Source: Bacteroidales bacterium
GTDB lineage: Bacteria; Bacteroidota; Bacteroidia; Bacteroidales; WCHB1-69
Direction: 5' to 3'
DNA: 47,338 nucleotides
Assembly (NCBI GenBank): GCA_031272025.1
Contig: JAISUP010000079.1
Location: 1-47,338, forward strand
Positions 7,963 through 18,542 of the stretch are shown piece by piece (within the stretch, counting starts at the first letter, position 1; every line of letters starts with the position of its first letter). Position numbers and translations under genes: made by a program. Under the pieces are notes generated by a model, which ran no database searches, was not told the DNA's origin, and was given only the letters and a program-made list of their open reading frames with translations.

Positions 7963-10900
7963 ATGAAGAGAAAGTTTTCTTTTATTTTAGGGGTAATGAG
8001 TTTGTTTTTTTTGTCGTGTGAAACACGTGAACAGCAACAAGAAGCGGGTTTTACCCACTATGTAAATCCTTTGGTTGGGACAGATTTCACGGGGCATACG
8101 TACCCCGGGGCTATCGTGCCGTTTGGCATGATACAGGTTAGCCCTGATACCAAATTAGAAGGTTGGAACGGGTGTTCGGGCTACCATTATGCCGATTCTG
8201 TCATTTACGGTTTTAGCCATACCCACTTGAGTGGAACCGGTTGTGGTGACTATTGCGATGTTATGCTCATGCCTTTTGCAGGGCACGCGAGCATTAAAGA
8301 TGAAGAATATCGAAGCACGTTCTCGCATCAAAACGAATTTGCCGCACCGGGGTATTATTCTGTTTTGCTCGACAAAGACCAGATTGAAGTGCAACTGACC
8401 GCGACAAAGCGAGTGGCTCTGCAAAAATATATCTTCCCCGACAACGTTGGTCAAAAAGGGGTTATTCTTGACTTAAAACATCGAAAAGATATCGTGTTAG
8501 GCAGTAGTATTATATACGACACTGCCCTGCAAATACTATCCGGTACTCGTCATTCTCGCGAATGGAACGAGGACCAACGGCTATCATACGTCATGCAGTT
8601 CTCGTGCCCCATAACAAAAATAGAGTTTTTTGCCAACGACAGTCTGCAAAACCCCGCCCCTAACCAAGAAGTGTCCGGTATTTCGGGGACAAATTGTAAA
8701 GCCCTAATTTATTTTGCAGAAGATGTAAAAGATGTCGTAGTTAAGGTTAGCATTTCCCCTGATTTTGAAGAGAAGAACGCGTTAACGTCTCTATTGAAAA
8801 ACATGGAAGAGGTTACTGATTTTGATTTTGAGAAAGTAAGAACGGCGGCAACGGAAACATGGAACAGCGTTTTGGGAAAAATTGTGGTAGAAACTCAAGA
8901 TGTAGAAAAAAAGAAAGTATTCTACACGGCTATGTATCATGTTTTTACATCTCCCTATCTTTATACCAATGCCGATGGTACTTATTTAGGACGGGACGGA
9001 AAGATGCATGTAGCCGATGAGGGACATGACATATATACGGTTTTTTCGCTTTGGGATACCTATCGTGCTTTACACCCCTTATTAAATCTTATCGACCGGA
9101 AACATTCCGAAGATTTTTTGTACACGTTTCTTAAACAATACGAGCAGGGGGGCAGGTTACCCGTGTGGGAACTTTCAGCGGGCGAGACCGACTGTATGAT
9201 AGGCTATCATTCTATTCCCGTGATTTATGACGCTTTCGTGAAAGGCATGACAGACTACAATACCGAAAAGATGCTTGAAGCCATGATACACAGCGCGAAA
9301 ACGGGCAAACGAGGGCTTGCCGAATTTGAAAAATATGGCTATATACCTGCGGAATACGAAAGCGAAAATATTTCAAAGACACTCGAATATGCTTACGATG
9401 ACTGGTGCATAGCCATGTATGCCAAAGCCTTAAACCACGAGGATGTTTATCGCGAATTTATTGAACGTAGCCAATATTATAAAAACATATTAGACCCGCG
9501 CGGTTTTATGCACGCGAAAACGAACGGTTCTTTTATAGAGCCTTTTGACCCCGCCGAAGTAAACACGCACCTTACCGAAGCCAACTCGTGGCAATATTCT
9601 ACCTACGTGCCACACGATGCCGCGAACTATATTGCCTTGTTGGGAGGTGCAAAAGTAGCAGAGCAACTCTTTGATTCGCTGTTTTACACTCGCACCGCCC
9701 TTTCAGGCAGAAATCAGGCAGATATTACCGGACTGATAGGGCAATACGCGCATGGAAACGAACCCAGTCATCATGCTATCTATTGGTACAACTTCATAGG
9801 AAAACCTTGGAAAACCGCCGAACTTGCCCGACAGATTATGAGTCATTTTTATACTTCGAAACCTGATGGTTTGTGTGGAAACGAAGATTGTGGACAAATG
9901 TCGGCATGGTACGTGCTTTGTGCCATGGGGTTCTACTCTTTCTGCCCGGGTACCAATATCTACACCCTCGGTTCTCCCATTTTTGATAAGATTTCAATAA
10001 ACCTCGAAAACGGGAAAACCTTCACTATTATTTGCAAAAATCAAAGCGACAAGAATATGTACATTAAATCTGCCCAACTCAACGGGCAAAATTATACTAA
10101 ATCTTATTTTACTTTTGATGATTTTAAAAATGGTGGAGAACTCGTGCTTGACATGAGTAGCAAACCCAACGAGGCTTTTGGACAAAAAGAAGACGACCGT
10201 CCGCGTACCGGTGTGGAAAGTAGCATCACCATCGTGCCTTATCTGTCTTCGTCTCATTTCACTTTTCCCGGTACGATGACCTTGTCGATGAACTTATTTC
10301 AACCGGAGCGGGTAAGCAAAGATTTTCACTATCCTTATCCTGCCCAAACCGATGCCATTTATTATACCCTTGACGGCACTACCCCTACCATAGCCTCAAC
10401 CCGCTACACTATCCCGCTTACCTTCACTACCGAAACCCGTGTAAAAGCAGTGTCTTTTAACGAAAAAACAGGATACAGCAAAGTGGTAGAAGCCCATTAC
10501 CAACAGTATACCAAAGACAAAGATATTCTCAGTCAAACCCCGTGCAATCCCATGTATAATGGCGGTGGCGATGAGGCATTGATAGACCTGCTCCGCGGGA
10601 ATAACAAGTATAACCTTGGTCATTGGAAAGGATACGAAGGCAAAGATTTTGATGCTATTCTTGATTTACGGGCTATAAAACCCGTGAAAGAAATAGGCAT
10701 GGGCTGCTTGCAAGACGTGGGTCCGTGGATTGTATTTCCCAAAGAAGTCGTTTTTGAGGTTTCTGACGACAATGTACATTATCGTTTGTATGGCAAAGTA
10801 AAAGCGCCCGTTGGAGTTGAAGATTTGACCGCCCAAACCTTCGACTTCATGGTAAAGAAACCCGAAAAAGCACGTTACGTGAAAGTACATGCCACCGGTT

Positions 10901-10977
10901 TTGGGCTTCTCCCCGTGTGGCACGCCGGTGCAGGAGGCAACTCGCACCTGTTTATTGACGAAATCTTCGTGAGATAA
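7963..10977 (+). CDS. GH92 family glycosyl hydrolase (alpha-mannosidase-like) lipoprotein with chitobiase-type and F5/8-like C-terminal domains
   Basis: MKRKFSFILGVMSLFFLSC lipobox; YVNPLVGTDFTGHTYPGAIVPFGMIQVSPDT; GNEPSHHAIYWYNFIGKPWKTAELARQIM; AIYYTLDGTTPT. Confidence 0.93.
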   Translation: MKRKFSFILGVMSLFFLSCETREQQQEAGFTHYVNPLVGTDFTGHTYPGAIVPFGMIQVSPDTKLEGWNGCSGYHYADSVIYGFSHTHLSGTGCGDYCDVMLMPFAGHASIKDEEYRSTFSHQNEFAAPGYYSVLLDKDQIEVQLTATKRVALQKYIFPDNVGQKGVILDLKHRKDIVLGSSIIYDTALQILSGTRHSREWNEDQRLSYVMQFSCPITKIEFFANDSLQNPAPNQEVSGISGTNCKALIYFAEDVKDVVVKVSISPDFEEKNALTSLLKNMEEVTDFDFEKVRTAATETWNSVLGKIVVETQDVEKKKVFYTAMYHVFTSPYLYTNADGTYLGRDGKMHVADEGHDIYTVFSLWDTYRALHPLLNLIDRKHSEDFLYTFLKQYEQGGRLPVWELSAGETDCMIGYHSIPVIYDAFVKGMTDYNTEKMLEAMIHSAKTGKRGLAEFEKYGYIPAEYESENISKTLEYAYDDWCIAMYAKALNHEDVYREFIERSQYYKNILDPRGFMHAKTNGSFIEPFDPAEVNTHLTEANSWQYSTYVPHDAANYIALLGGAKVAEQLFDSLFYTRTALSGRNQADITGLIGQYAHGNEPSHHAIYWYNFIGKPWKTAELARQIMSHFYTSKPDGLCGNEDCGQMSAWYVLCAMGFYSFCPGTNIYTLGSPIFDKISINLENGKTFTIICKNQSDKNMYIKSAQLNGQNYTKSYFTFDDFKNGGELVLDMSSKPNEAFGQKEDDRPRTGVESSITIVPYLSSSHFTFPGTMTLSMNLFQPERVSKDFHYPYPAQTDAIYYTLDGTTPTIASTRYTIPLTFTTETRVKAVSFNEKTGYSKVVEAHYQQYTKDKDILSQTPCNPMYNGGGDEALIDLLRGNNKYNLGHWKGYEGKDFDAILDLRAIKPVKEIGMGCLQDVGPWIVFPKEVVFEVSDDNVHYRLYGKVKAPVGVEDLTAQTFDFMVKKPEKARYVKVHATGFGLLPVWHAGAGGNSHLFIDEIFVR

Positions 10978-11012
10978 AATCATTTCTCCAATAAACAAAT
11001 CACGACCATAAA

Positions 11013-12389
11013 ATGCAGTCTATCATTATCGAAAAATTAAAAAATCGGAAAATTATCATTTTAGGATTTGGCAGGGAAGGTTACTCCTCGTATCGCTTTA
11101 TTCGTCGCTGTCTCCCGGAACAGGAACTCACCATAGCCGATGAGAGCGAGGTATTGAATACAGACCTACTCGTGGGCGACACGCGCGTGAATGTCATTAC
11201 CGGACCCCGTTATTGTGAGCATTTGAATGATTACGACCTCATCTTTAAAACCCCCGGTATCAATCTTAACCACATCTCGTATTTCGTGCCTCATGATAAA
11301 ATAGTGTCCCAAACCGACCTTTTCCTTGCCGCGTTTGGCAGGCAAGTTACCGGCGTTACCGGCACCAAAGGGAAAAGCACTACCGCCTCTTTGATTACCC
11401 ACTTGTTGCAAAAGGCAGGAAAACTTGTAATATTAGCAGGAAATATCGGGGTGCCTTTTTTTGACATCATAGAGCAAATAACTCCTGACACCTTAGTCGT
11501 TGCCGAACTCTCTGCTCACCAATTGGAATACACGAAACATTCCCCGCACGTGTCGATATTGCTCAACTTGTATCAAGAGCACTTAGACCATTTCTCGTCC
11601 TTTAGTCATTACATGGAAGCCAAAGCCAACATTGCCGTTTATCAGTCACCCCGCGACATTTTTATTTATAATTTAGAAAATACACATATTGAAAAGATGA
11701 TAGAAGCACATCATTTTCGGCAACGATGTTATGCTTTTGGGGGTACCCTGATGCCTGAAAATGGAACGTGGTTGGTGGGCGACAATGTTGTTTTTTTAGA
11801 AAACAAAGAAAAAATAGGAGAAATTTCTATTGCAGGCTTAGACAATCTACCCGGCAGGCACAACATGCACAACGTGATGGCATCGATGTTAGCCTGCCGG
11901 ACATGGGACGTTTCTATTCCCGACATAGAAAAGGCATTGCCTTCGTTTAAAGGGTTGGAGCACCGCATGGAAAAGGTGGGAATAAGAGATGGCATTTTGT
12001 TTTATAATGATAGCATTTCCACGATACCCGAAGCCACCATCGCGGCAATAAACACGTTGAAAAAAGTAGATACGCTCATTTTGGGCGGCTTCGACAGGGG
12101 CATCTCTTACCATGCCTTAATAGATTTCTTGCCTGATTCCGGGGTGCGCAATATTATCTTTACCGGACCCGCGGGAAAACGTATTCTAACCGAATGGGAA
12201 AAATTGGGAAATCCTTTACCCCAGTGGTTTGTTGTAGAAAATAATTACGAAGAAATCGTGAAGTTGGCACTCTTGCATACTCTTCCCGGAAAAATATGCC
12301 TGCTCTCACCCGCCGCCTCCAGTTACGACCAATTCAAAAACTTTGAAGAACGAGGATGTCTTTTTAAAGGGTTGATAGCAAAAAAATAG
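11013..12389 (+). CDS. murD: UDP-N-acetylmuramoyl-L-alanine--D-glutamate ligase
   Basis: Mur ligase P-loop GVTGTKGKSTTASLITHLL; EHLDHFSSFSHYMEAKANI; FKGLEHRMEKVG; NDSISTIPEATIAAI. Confidence 0.9.
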   Translation: MQSIIIEKLKNRKIIILGFGREGYSSYRFIRRCLPEQELTIADESEVLNTDLLVGDTRVNVITGPRYCEHLNDYDLIFKTPGINLNHISYFVPHDKIVSQTDLFLAAFGRQVTGVTGTKGKSTTASLITHLLQKAGKLVILAGNIGVPFFDIIEQITPDTLVVAELSAHQLEYTKHSPHVSILLNLYQEHLDHFSSFSHYMEAKANIAVYQSPRDIFIYNLENTHIEKMIEAHHFRQRCYAFGGTLMPENGTWLVGDNVVFLENKEKIGEISIAGLDNLPGRHNMHNVMASMLACRTWDVSIPDIEKALPSFKGLEHRMEKVGIRDGILFYNDSISTIPEATIAAINTLKKVDTLILGGFDRGISYHALIDFLPDSGVRNIIFTGPAGKRILTEWEKLGNPLPQWFVVENNYEEIVKLALLHTLPGKICLLSPAASSYDQFKNFEERGCLFKGLIAKK

Positions 12390-12451
12390 ATTTGTAGAAA
12401 TGTAGGACAACTTGCGAATTAAATTTATTCAATTGAAATCTGTACAAACAA

Positions 12452-13399
12452 TTATTTATTAAGAACATTAGCCATTCCTTTCACGTGTCGTTCTATTTTA
12501 TGCTCGTATATATCAGGAATAGTTACGATAATGCAGGTGTCATCTACCGGACCGAATCCGGGGTTACGCGAAGGTCCATAGTAGCGCAATGATGGGGACA
12601 ACGAGATATAGGTTTTTACTAATGGAGGTAGTGTAACTTTTAATTCGCGAATGCGTTTGGTTAGCAGTTTAAAATCTTCTTTACAAGAGGCATTAGGGTC
12701 GTGGAAAAAGGCAACAGCATCTTTGTATCCATCAATAATTAAAGAAGATTGAAAGGGACACAATAGACCGTCTGTGGCTTTATGGTGTTTTTCGAGATAT
12801 GCCAAGATGAGATTTCGGGCTTCTCTGTTATAAGAGTCATAAATAGTCATTTTTCCGATAAAATACTTTATTTCAGGGTATTTGACTATCAGTGCGCCCA
12901 ACCCGTCCCACACGTTGTCAAGGGCATACATGCCGGTGCGCAAGTTATTTGTTGCTTGATATTTAGGTTGTACAAAACTGCGTCCTAATTCAATAGATTC
13001 TTGCCATTGTCCTTTCACAAATTCTGGAGAGTGATAAAATATTTCGGAATTAGATGTAAAGGGGTAGCCATTTTTGTCTAACGCGGCTTCTTTTCCAAGA
13101 ATATAACGATAGGCACTGATAATTTCTTCGGTTTCGTTGTTCCAGACGATGAGTTGTCGGAACGGGTGGTCGCAGAGGTCGTACTCGTCTATGTCGCAGG
13201 CTTTTCCTGTACCTGCACCTGCCGCACGAAAAGTGTATTCACGTAGCCGTCCAATTTCACGCATAGTATTTGGAGCCTCGTGGGCGGTAACCGAATAAAT
13301 GGAGTGCCCTCCTACGTTGGTTTCGCGCAACAATCGCTCTGTCGTGAGTTCCGCCTTTATTAACGCTTTATCTACCGGAGAAATAATGGTTTCTAACAT
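12452..13399 (-). CDS. glsB: GNAT-type N-acyltransferase, GlsB/OlsB-like (glycine lipid biosynthesis)
   Basis: REIGRLREYTFRAAGAGTGKACDIDEYD...YRYILG...SIELGRSFVQPKYQ; immediately upstream of a PlsC-type acyltransferase. Confidence 0.8.
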   Translation of the reverse strand: MLETIISPVDKALIKAELTTERLLRETNVGGHSIYSVTAHEAPNTMREIGRLREYTFRAAGAGTGKACDIDEYDLCDHPFRQLIVWNNETEEIISAYRYILGKEAALDKNGYPFTSNSEIFYHSPEFVKGQWQESIELGRSFVQPKYQATNNLRTGMYALDNVWDGLGALIVKYPEIKYFIGKMTIYDSYNREARNLILAYLEKHHKATDGLLCPFQSSLIIDGYKDAVAFFHDPNASCKEDFKLLTKRIRELKVTLPPLVKTYISLSPSLRYYGPSRNPGFGPVDDTCIIVTIPDIYEHKIERHVKGMANVLNK

Positions 13400-13411
13400 A
13401 TTGAATCAGTT

Positions 13412-14227
13412 TTAATATTGAATAGGGTGGTTTAATGCATACGTTTTTTCTTTCAACCATGTTGCCCACATTTTGTCATTTTTGCTTTTATCAAAAAAAG
13501 TGGAAGGAATAGGGTCGCCAAAAGTAACCGTAACGGTTTTTCCTTTTTGTCTGAATGCTTCGTCTGGCAAGAGTAGCATTTCTATATTGGTTTTGATTTT
13601 TAATTTTCTACGACAATTTGCTATGGTATAAAAATGGGCACTATTTTGACAATCCACGTACGCGGGGATAATGTCTCGTTGATAATCGCGAGCTTTCGCG
13701 ATGATTGTTTTTTTCCATTCGAGGTCTTGTATTTTTCCCTGTTGTTTTCGAGAGCACATGCCCGCGGGAAAATAGAGTACTATGCCGTCAGAGGCAAAGA
13801 CATCATTCAGTTGTTTCACGGCATTTTGAGTCGTTGCCCCGTGTTTGTTAAGGGGAATAAAAATTTCGTGCATGGGTTTTAATTGCATAAGCAAGTCATT
13901 CACTGGAAAATACATGTCTTGACGGCGGTAACCCACGAGACTGATAAGAGCAAGCCCGTCAAGACCTCCTAAGGGGTGATTTGCTACTATGATATAACGA
14001 CCGGTTTCCGGTACTTTATCTAAGTTTACCGCACGTGCTTTAACTTGAAAAAAGTCCATCGCGTAGCGGGCAAAACCCAACGAAGAATCCGAAGGGTCAT
14101 TATCTAACGCCTGATTCATCTCGTTTTGATGAATCAGCCGTTCTATCCAATGTATCACGAACCGGGGAATACGGCGGGCTAACTTCGGATTTTTATCGTT
14201 TAAGGCACTTTGTACGTCAATATGCAT
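13412..14227 (-). CDS. glsA: PlsC-type 1-acyl-glycerol-phosphate-like acyltransferase, GlsA-like (O-acyltransferase)
   Basis: IIVANHPLGGLDGLALISLVGYRR...YFPAGMCSRKQQGKIQDLEWK; start at MHIDVQSALND chosen over 14386 to avoid overlap with the peptidase gene. Confidence 0.78.
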   Translation of the reverse strand: MHIDVQSALNDKNPKLARRIPRFVIHWIERLIHQNEMNQALDNDPSDSSLGFARYAMDFFQVKARAVNLDKVPETGRYIIVANHPLGGLDGLALISLVGYRRQDMYFPVNDLLMQLKPMHEIFIPLNKHGATTQNAVKQLNDVFASDGIVLYFPAGMCSRKQQGKIQDLEWKKTIIAKARDYQRDIIPAYVDCQNSAHFYTIANCRRKLKIKTNIEMLLLPDEAFRQKGKTVTVTFGDPIPSTFFDKSKNDKMWATWLKEKTYALNHPIQY

Positions 14228-14309
14228 TTTCTGGCGAATTGTGGCGACAAAAATACAAAAAAATATTCTAAATACAAAAAAATACTCAAAAAAAGTTAAA
14301 AAAAATTTT

Positions 14310-16250
14310 TTATGAATGAGCAATGACCAATTTTTTGGTACGACTTTTCCCGTTAGTAGATATAACTCGCACGAAATAAACGCCATTTTGTAGTTGTGAA
14401 ATATCTATCGCGAGGTGCATGGAAACGGGCGAACATAAGGTCTCTACCTGTTTTTTCCCGCTGCCGTCATATATCTCCACGCTTTTTATCTCTATATTTT
14501 CATTTTTTATATTCAAAAACTCACGCGTAGCGGGGTTGGGGAAAAGCGAAAAGTTGGGAATTGTTTCATGTTCGGGTATGATCACGGGCACGGTGGTACG
14601 TGTAACAACGGCTTTGGCTGGCACCCAATGTTTCGGGTCAAAAATCACGGAATCAATTTGTGCATTTTTTATGACAAGAGTTATAGGCAGGTTAGGGGCG
14701 GTTTGTTGTACACGTACTTCCTGTATTTCTCCGTCTTTATCATATAGGGCGAGGTCGAATGGTATGTTAAAAAATGGAGTAACATTTTCGGCAGAACCGG
14801 TTTGTACACTCAACAACCGCAGGGTATCGCCAATTTGTTCCCAACGAATATCAAAAATGGGGTAGCCTTCGCCCAAAAACCATTGCTCGAAAAATGGGGT
14901 ATAATTGTTCTGAGTTTTTTCTTCTATGATTTGTTTAAAATTTTCCGTTACAGTATTTTGAAACGCGTATTTTTGTAAATAAGTTTGCAAGATATCAAAA
15001 AAGACGAGGTCGTCATCGAGCATAAACCGAAGTAAATGTATCAAACATGCCCCTTTATTATATGTTAGTCTGCTATTGAAAATTCGGTATTCGTCGTTTG
15101 TATCTTCCGCGGGCACGTGCACGCTACCGTCCGGCAAAGCAAAGACAGAATTTCTCGCGTTTTCAAAATTTTCACGGGCAAAAGTTTCCCCGTACTCGTG
15201 TTCGTTCCACAAGTATTCGCAATAAGAGGCAAAACCTTCGTTGAGCCATATATGTTCCCAAGAGGCACAAGTTACGTAGTCACCAAACCATTGATGCGCG
15301 AGTTCGTGTGCTACTACCTCTTCCCAATCGGCAAATTGTCCGATAGTGGTCATCGTTTGATGTTCCATCCCGCCCGACAAAGGGGCTAAGGCATGCCCGT
15401 ATTTTTCAAAAGGATACTGTCCGAAAAGGGTTGAAAAATAAGAAAGCATGCTGCCGGTTTTATCTATCACCGTTTTATTTTCGTTCAAACAAGCGGGAGT
15501 ATTGTAGATAAAATTTTGTACCAACACGGAATCCCCATCGGGCAACGGGGTATAGAATGAATAGTCTTGATAATCTGCCACAGCAAAAGATATCAGGTAA
15601 TAAGCAATAGGAAATAGACTCTTCCATTCGTATCGTGATTGCTGATTGGGCAAATTTACAATATTGGTTAATAATCCATTAGATGCGACTTTATTAAAAT
15701 TAGAGGTGGTAACAAACATCCACGAAGAGTCTATCTTGTCGGTCAAATCTTGTTTCATGGGCAACCACGAGTAAGCGTTGTTTGGCTCAGACAATGTCCA
15801 CGTAACGTGGAAGTCTTTCCCGTATTTTGAAATTTGTTTTGTAAAAATGCCACAAAAGAAATCCGATTCTGCCTCTACGCTCCCGTGATAGGCAATTTTT
15901 ATCGCGAGCAGGGTTCCTCGTGTTTGTCCTGACAAGGGAATGAGCAGGTCGTGTTGCCTCCGGATAGATGAATGTTTTTGTCCATTAACAAATATAGAAT
16001 CTATGGTATAGTTGTGATGAAGTTGCAGGGCAAAGGTATCTAACACGGGAACGGTAATTTCCGCGTGTAGCGTAACCGTACCTTCGATATATGTGGTATG
16101 ATTTTCCGCGTGCAAGTCGGCAAAGAACCATTTCATGTCGTATCCCGACATATCAAGAGTTTTGTTTGTCTTTTCATGACCTTTTACAGGGAGACAAAAC
16201 AAGAATGAAACAACGATAGCGAGAATATTTTGTTTAAAAAATAGGTTCAT
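14310..16250 (-). CDS. M1 family metallopeptidase with T9SS sorting domain
   Basis: GGMEHQ, HELAHQWFGDYVT, NEGFASYCEYLW; C-term FSLFPNPATREFLNI...LQNGVYFVRVISTNGKSRTKKLVI. Confidence 0.95.
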   Translation of the reverse strand: MNLFFKQNILAIVVSFLFCLPVKGHEKTNKTLDMSGYDMKWFFADLHAENHTTYIEGTVTLHAEITVPVLDTFALQLHHNYTIDSIFVNGQKHSSIRRQHDLLIPLSGQTRGTLLAIKIAYHGSVEAESDFFCGIFTKQISKYGKDFHVTWTLSEPNNAYSWLPMKQDLTDKIDSSWMFVTTSNFNKVASNGLLTNIVNLPNQQSRYEWKSLFPIAYYLISFAVADYQDYSFYTPLPDGDSVLVQNFIYNTPACLNENKTVIDKTGSMLSYFSTLFGQYPFEKYGHALAPLSGGMEHQTMTTIGQFADWEEVVAHELAHQWFGDYVTCASWEHIWLNEGFASYCEYLWNEHEYGETFARENFENARNSVFALPDGSVHVPAEDTNDEYRIFNSRLTYNKGACLIHLLRFMLDDDLVFFDILQTYLQKYAFQNTVTENFKQIIEEKTQNNYTPFFEQWFLGEGYPIFDIRWEQIGDTLRLLSVQTGSAENVTPFFNIPFDLALYDKDGEIQEVRVQQTAPNLPITLVIKNAQIDSVIFDPKHWVPAKAVVTRTTVPVIIPEHETIPNFSLFPNPATREFLNIKNENIEIKSVEIYDGSGKKQVETLCSPVSMHLAIDISQLQNGVYFVRVISTNGKSRTKKLVIAHS

Positions 16251-16262
16251 GATCTTTATGAT

Positions 16263-18542
16263 TTAATGTTTTAGTATTTTGTCGATGGCTTGTGCGGCAT
16301 TTTTTCCGGCACCCATCGCGAGGATGACGGTAGCGGCACCACTCACGGCATCTCCCCCTGCAAAAATGCGCGGTAAAGAGGTCTGTCCCGTGTTTTCGTC
16401 CGCCACGATACATTTCCATTTATTAACCTCTAACCCTTGGGTGGTATTACTGATAAGCGGGTTAGGGGAGGTGCCGATTGCCATGATGACAAAGTCGGTA
16501 TCAAGGGTAAAGTCGGCATCCGGGATTACCTCAGGTCGTCTTCGTCCTGAGGCATCGGGTGTTCCTAATTGCATACGCGCACAACGAATGGCTTTGACGC
16601 TACCATCTTTTTCACCCAAAATTTCCACGGGGTTTGAGAGCAGGTGAAATTGCAGACCTTCTTCTTTGGCGTGATGTACTTCTTCGGCACGAGCGGGCAA
16701 TTCGGATTCGCCGCGGCGATAGACAAGGTGGGTCTCTGCCCCTAAGCGTATGGCGGTGCGGGCGGCATCCATTGCCACGTTGCCCCCTCCTACAACCACG
16801 ACTTTATGCCCTATTTTCACGGGGGTATCGTAGTCTTCTTTATAGGCTTGCAGTAGATTATTTCGTGTAAGAAATTCGTTTGCCGACACGACCCCATTCA
16901 GGTTTTCCCCCGGTATATTCATGAAATTGGGTAATCCGGCTCCCGACCCGATAAAAACAGCATCATAGCCTTCGTTTTCGAGTAAATCATTGACAGTAAC
17001 AGTTTTTCCTATAATACAATCTCGTTCAAAACGTGCTCCTAATCCTATAAGTTGTTGAATTTCGTATTGTACCACACTTTCTTTGGGCAATCGGAATGGA
17101 GGAATTCCGTAGACAAGTACGCCGCCGAGTTCATGCAGGGCTTCAAATATTGTCACGGCATGTCCGCGCGACAATAATTCCCGTGCACAAGTTAGCCCCG
17201 CGGGACCGCTACCGACTATGGCTACTTTTTTGCCGGTAGCATTTTGGGGAACTTGTTGCATGTTGCAGCCTTTTTCTCTTGCCCAATCCGCGGCAAAGCG
17301 TTCTAATTTTCCAATAGCAATAGCATCTCCTTTTTTTCCCGCGATACAAAGTTGTTCGCATTGCGTTTCTTGCGGGCACACGCGACCGCATACCGCGGGC
17401 AATGCCGTGTCGCGGGAAAGCGCGCGTGCCGCTGCCTCGTATTGTCCTTCGGCAATAAACTTTATAAAATCAGGGATATTGACTTTTACAGGACACCCGT
17501 TCACGCAGGGTGGTTTTTTGCATTGAAAACAGCGTAGCGCTTCCCGTTGGGCTTCTTCGGCGTTGTAGCCCAAACAAACTTCGTCAAAGTTAGAGATTCG
17601 TGTCGCGGGAGACTGTTCGCGCACGGGGACACGGGAAAAACGGGAATGGGCATGTGCCGACGTATCTATGTCGGGCAAACATTCGCACGAGGTGTGAGTG
17701 TGGGTATCTTTATGAAGGGTAGGGGAGCACGCTATTTCTTTTTGACGTAGCAATAAGGTTTCAAAGTCTACTTTATAACCGTCAAATTCGGGACCGTCTA
17801 CACAAGTAAATCGAGTTTGACCATCTACGCGTACCCTACAAGCCCCACACATGCCGGTACCGTCAAGCATGATGGAATTGAGACTAACGATAGAAGGTAG
17901 TCGATGTTTTTTTGCCACCTCTACCACCGCTTTCATCATGACGAGGGGACCGATAGCCACGAGTTGGTCATATTGTTTCCCTTCGCGAATGATAAGGTCA
18001 TCAAGAATGTCAGAAACTAATCCTTGTCTTTCGCCGGAGCCGTCATCGGTTGTAACATAGAGTTTTGAAACCCACTTACGCGATTCTTTTTCCAAGATAA
18101 GAAGTTGCCGGGTACGGGCACCTATGATCATTTCTGCTTGTATCCCGTGTTCGTACAACCATTTGATTTGCGGGTACACCGGGGCAATGCCTACCCCCCC
18201 TCCCACGAAAACAAACTGTTTTTGACGCAAAGTATCCAAGGGTTCTTTGAGCCATTCGCACGGGTTGCCCAATGGACCTACAATGTCTCTAAAATATTCA
18301 CCTTCTTGAAATTCTGAAATTTTGCGCGTGGAAAATCCTATGGATTTAATAACCAAGGTAATTGTTCCTTTTGCAGGGCAACAATCACAAATGGTTAGCG
18401 GGATACGCTCGCTTTTTTGGTCAGCGATCACGATAACAAATTGCCCCGGCAAAGTTACTTTTGCCACACGAGTAGCCTCTACTTCCAATAGGATAGTATC
18501 GGGGGCTAAACACTCTTTCCTGACAATACGGTACATTGACAT
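16263..18542 (-). CDS. Fused ferredoxin-NADP reductase-type (PyrK/SudB-like) + NADPH-dependent glutamate synthase small subunit (GltA/SudA-like) oxidoreductase
   Basis: N-term FNR-like with CGACRVRVDG Fe-S motif; C-term CFQCKKPPCVNGCPVKVNIPDF...VAIVGSGPAGLTCARELLSRGHAVTIFEA...VVVVGGGNVAMDAARTAIRLGA. Confidence 0.92.
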   Translation of the reverse strand: MSMYRIVRKECLAPDTILLEVEATRVAKVTLPGQFVIVIADQKSERIPLTICDCCPAKGTITLVIKSIGFSTRKISEFQEGEYFRDIVGPLGNPCEWLKEPLDTLRQKQFVFVGGGVGIAPVYPQIKWLYEHGIQAEMIIGARTRQLLILEKESRKWVSKLYVTTDDGSGERQGLVSDILDDLIIREGKQYDQLVAIGPLVMMKAVVEVAKKHRLPSIVSLNSIMLDGTGMCGACRVRVDGQTRFTCVDGPEFDGYKVDFETLLLRQKEIACSPTLHKDTHTHTSCECLPDIDTSAHAHSRFSRVPVREQSPATRISNFDEVCLGYNAEEAQREALRCFQCKKPPCVNGCPVKVNIPDFIKFIAEGQYEAAARALSRDTALPAVCGRVCPQETQCEQLCIAGKKGDAIAIGKLERFAADWAREKGCNMQQVPQNATGKKVAIVGSGPAGLTCARELLSRGHAVTIFEALHELGGVLVYGIPPFRLPKESVVQYEIQQLIGLGARFERDCIIGKTVTVNDLLENEGYDAVFIGSGAGLPNFMNIPGENLNGVVSANEFLTRNNLLQAYKEDYDTPVKIGHKVVVVGGGNVAMDAARTAIRLGAETHLVYRRGESELPARAEEVHHAKEEGLQFHLLSNPVEILGEKDGSVKAIRCARMQLGTPDASGRRRPEVIPDADFTLDTDFVIMAIGTSPNPLISNTTQGLEVNKWKCIVADENTGQTSLPRIFAGGDAVSGAATVILAMGAGKNAAQAIDKILKH

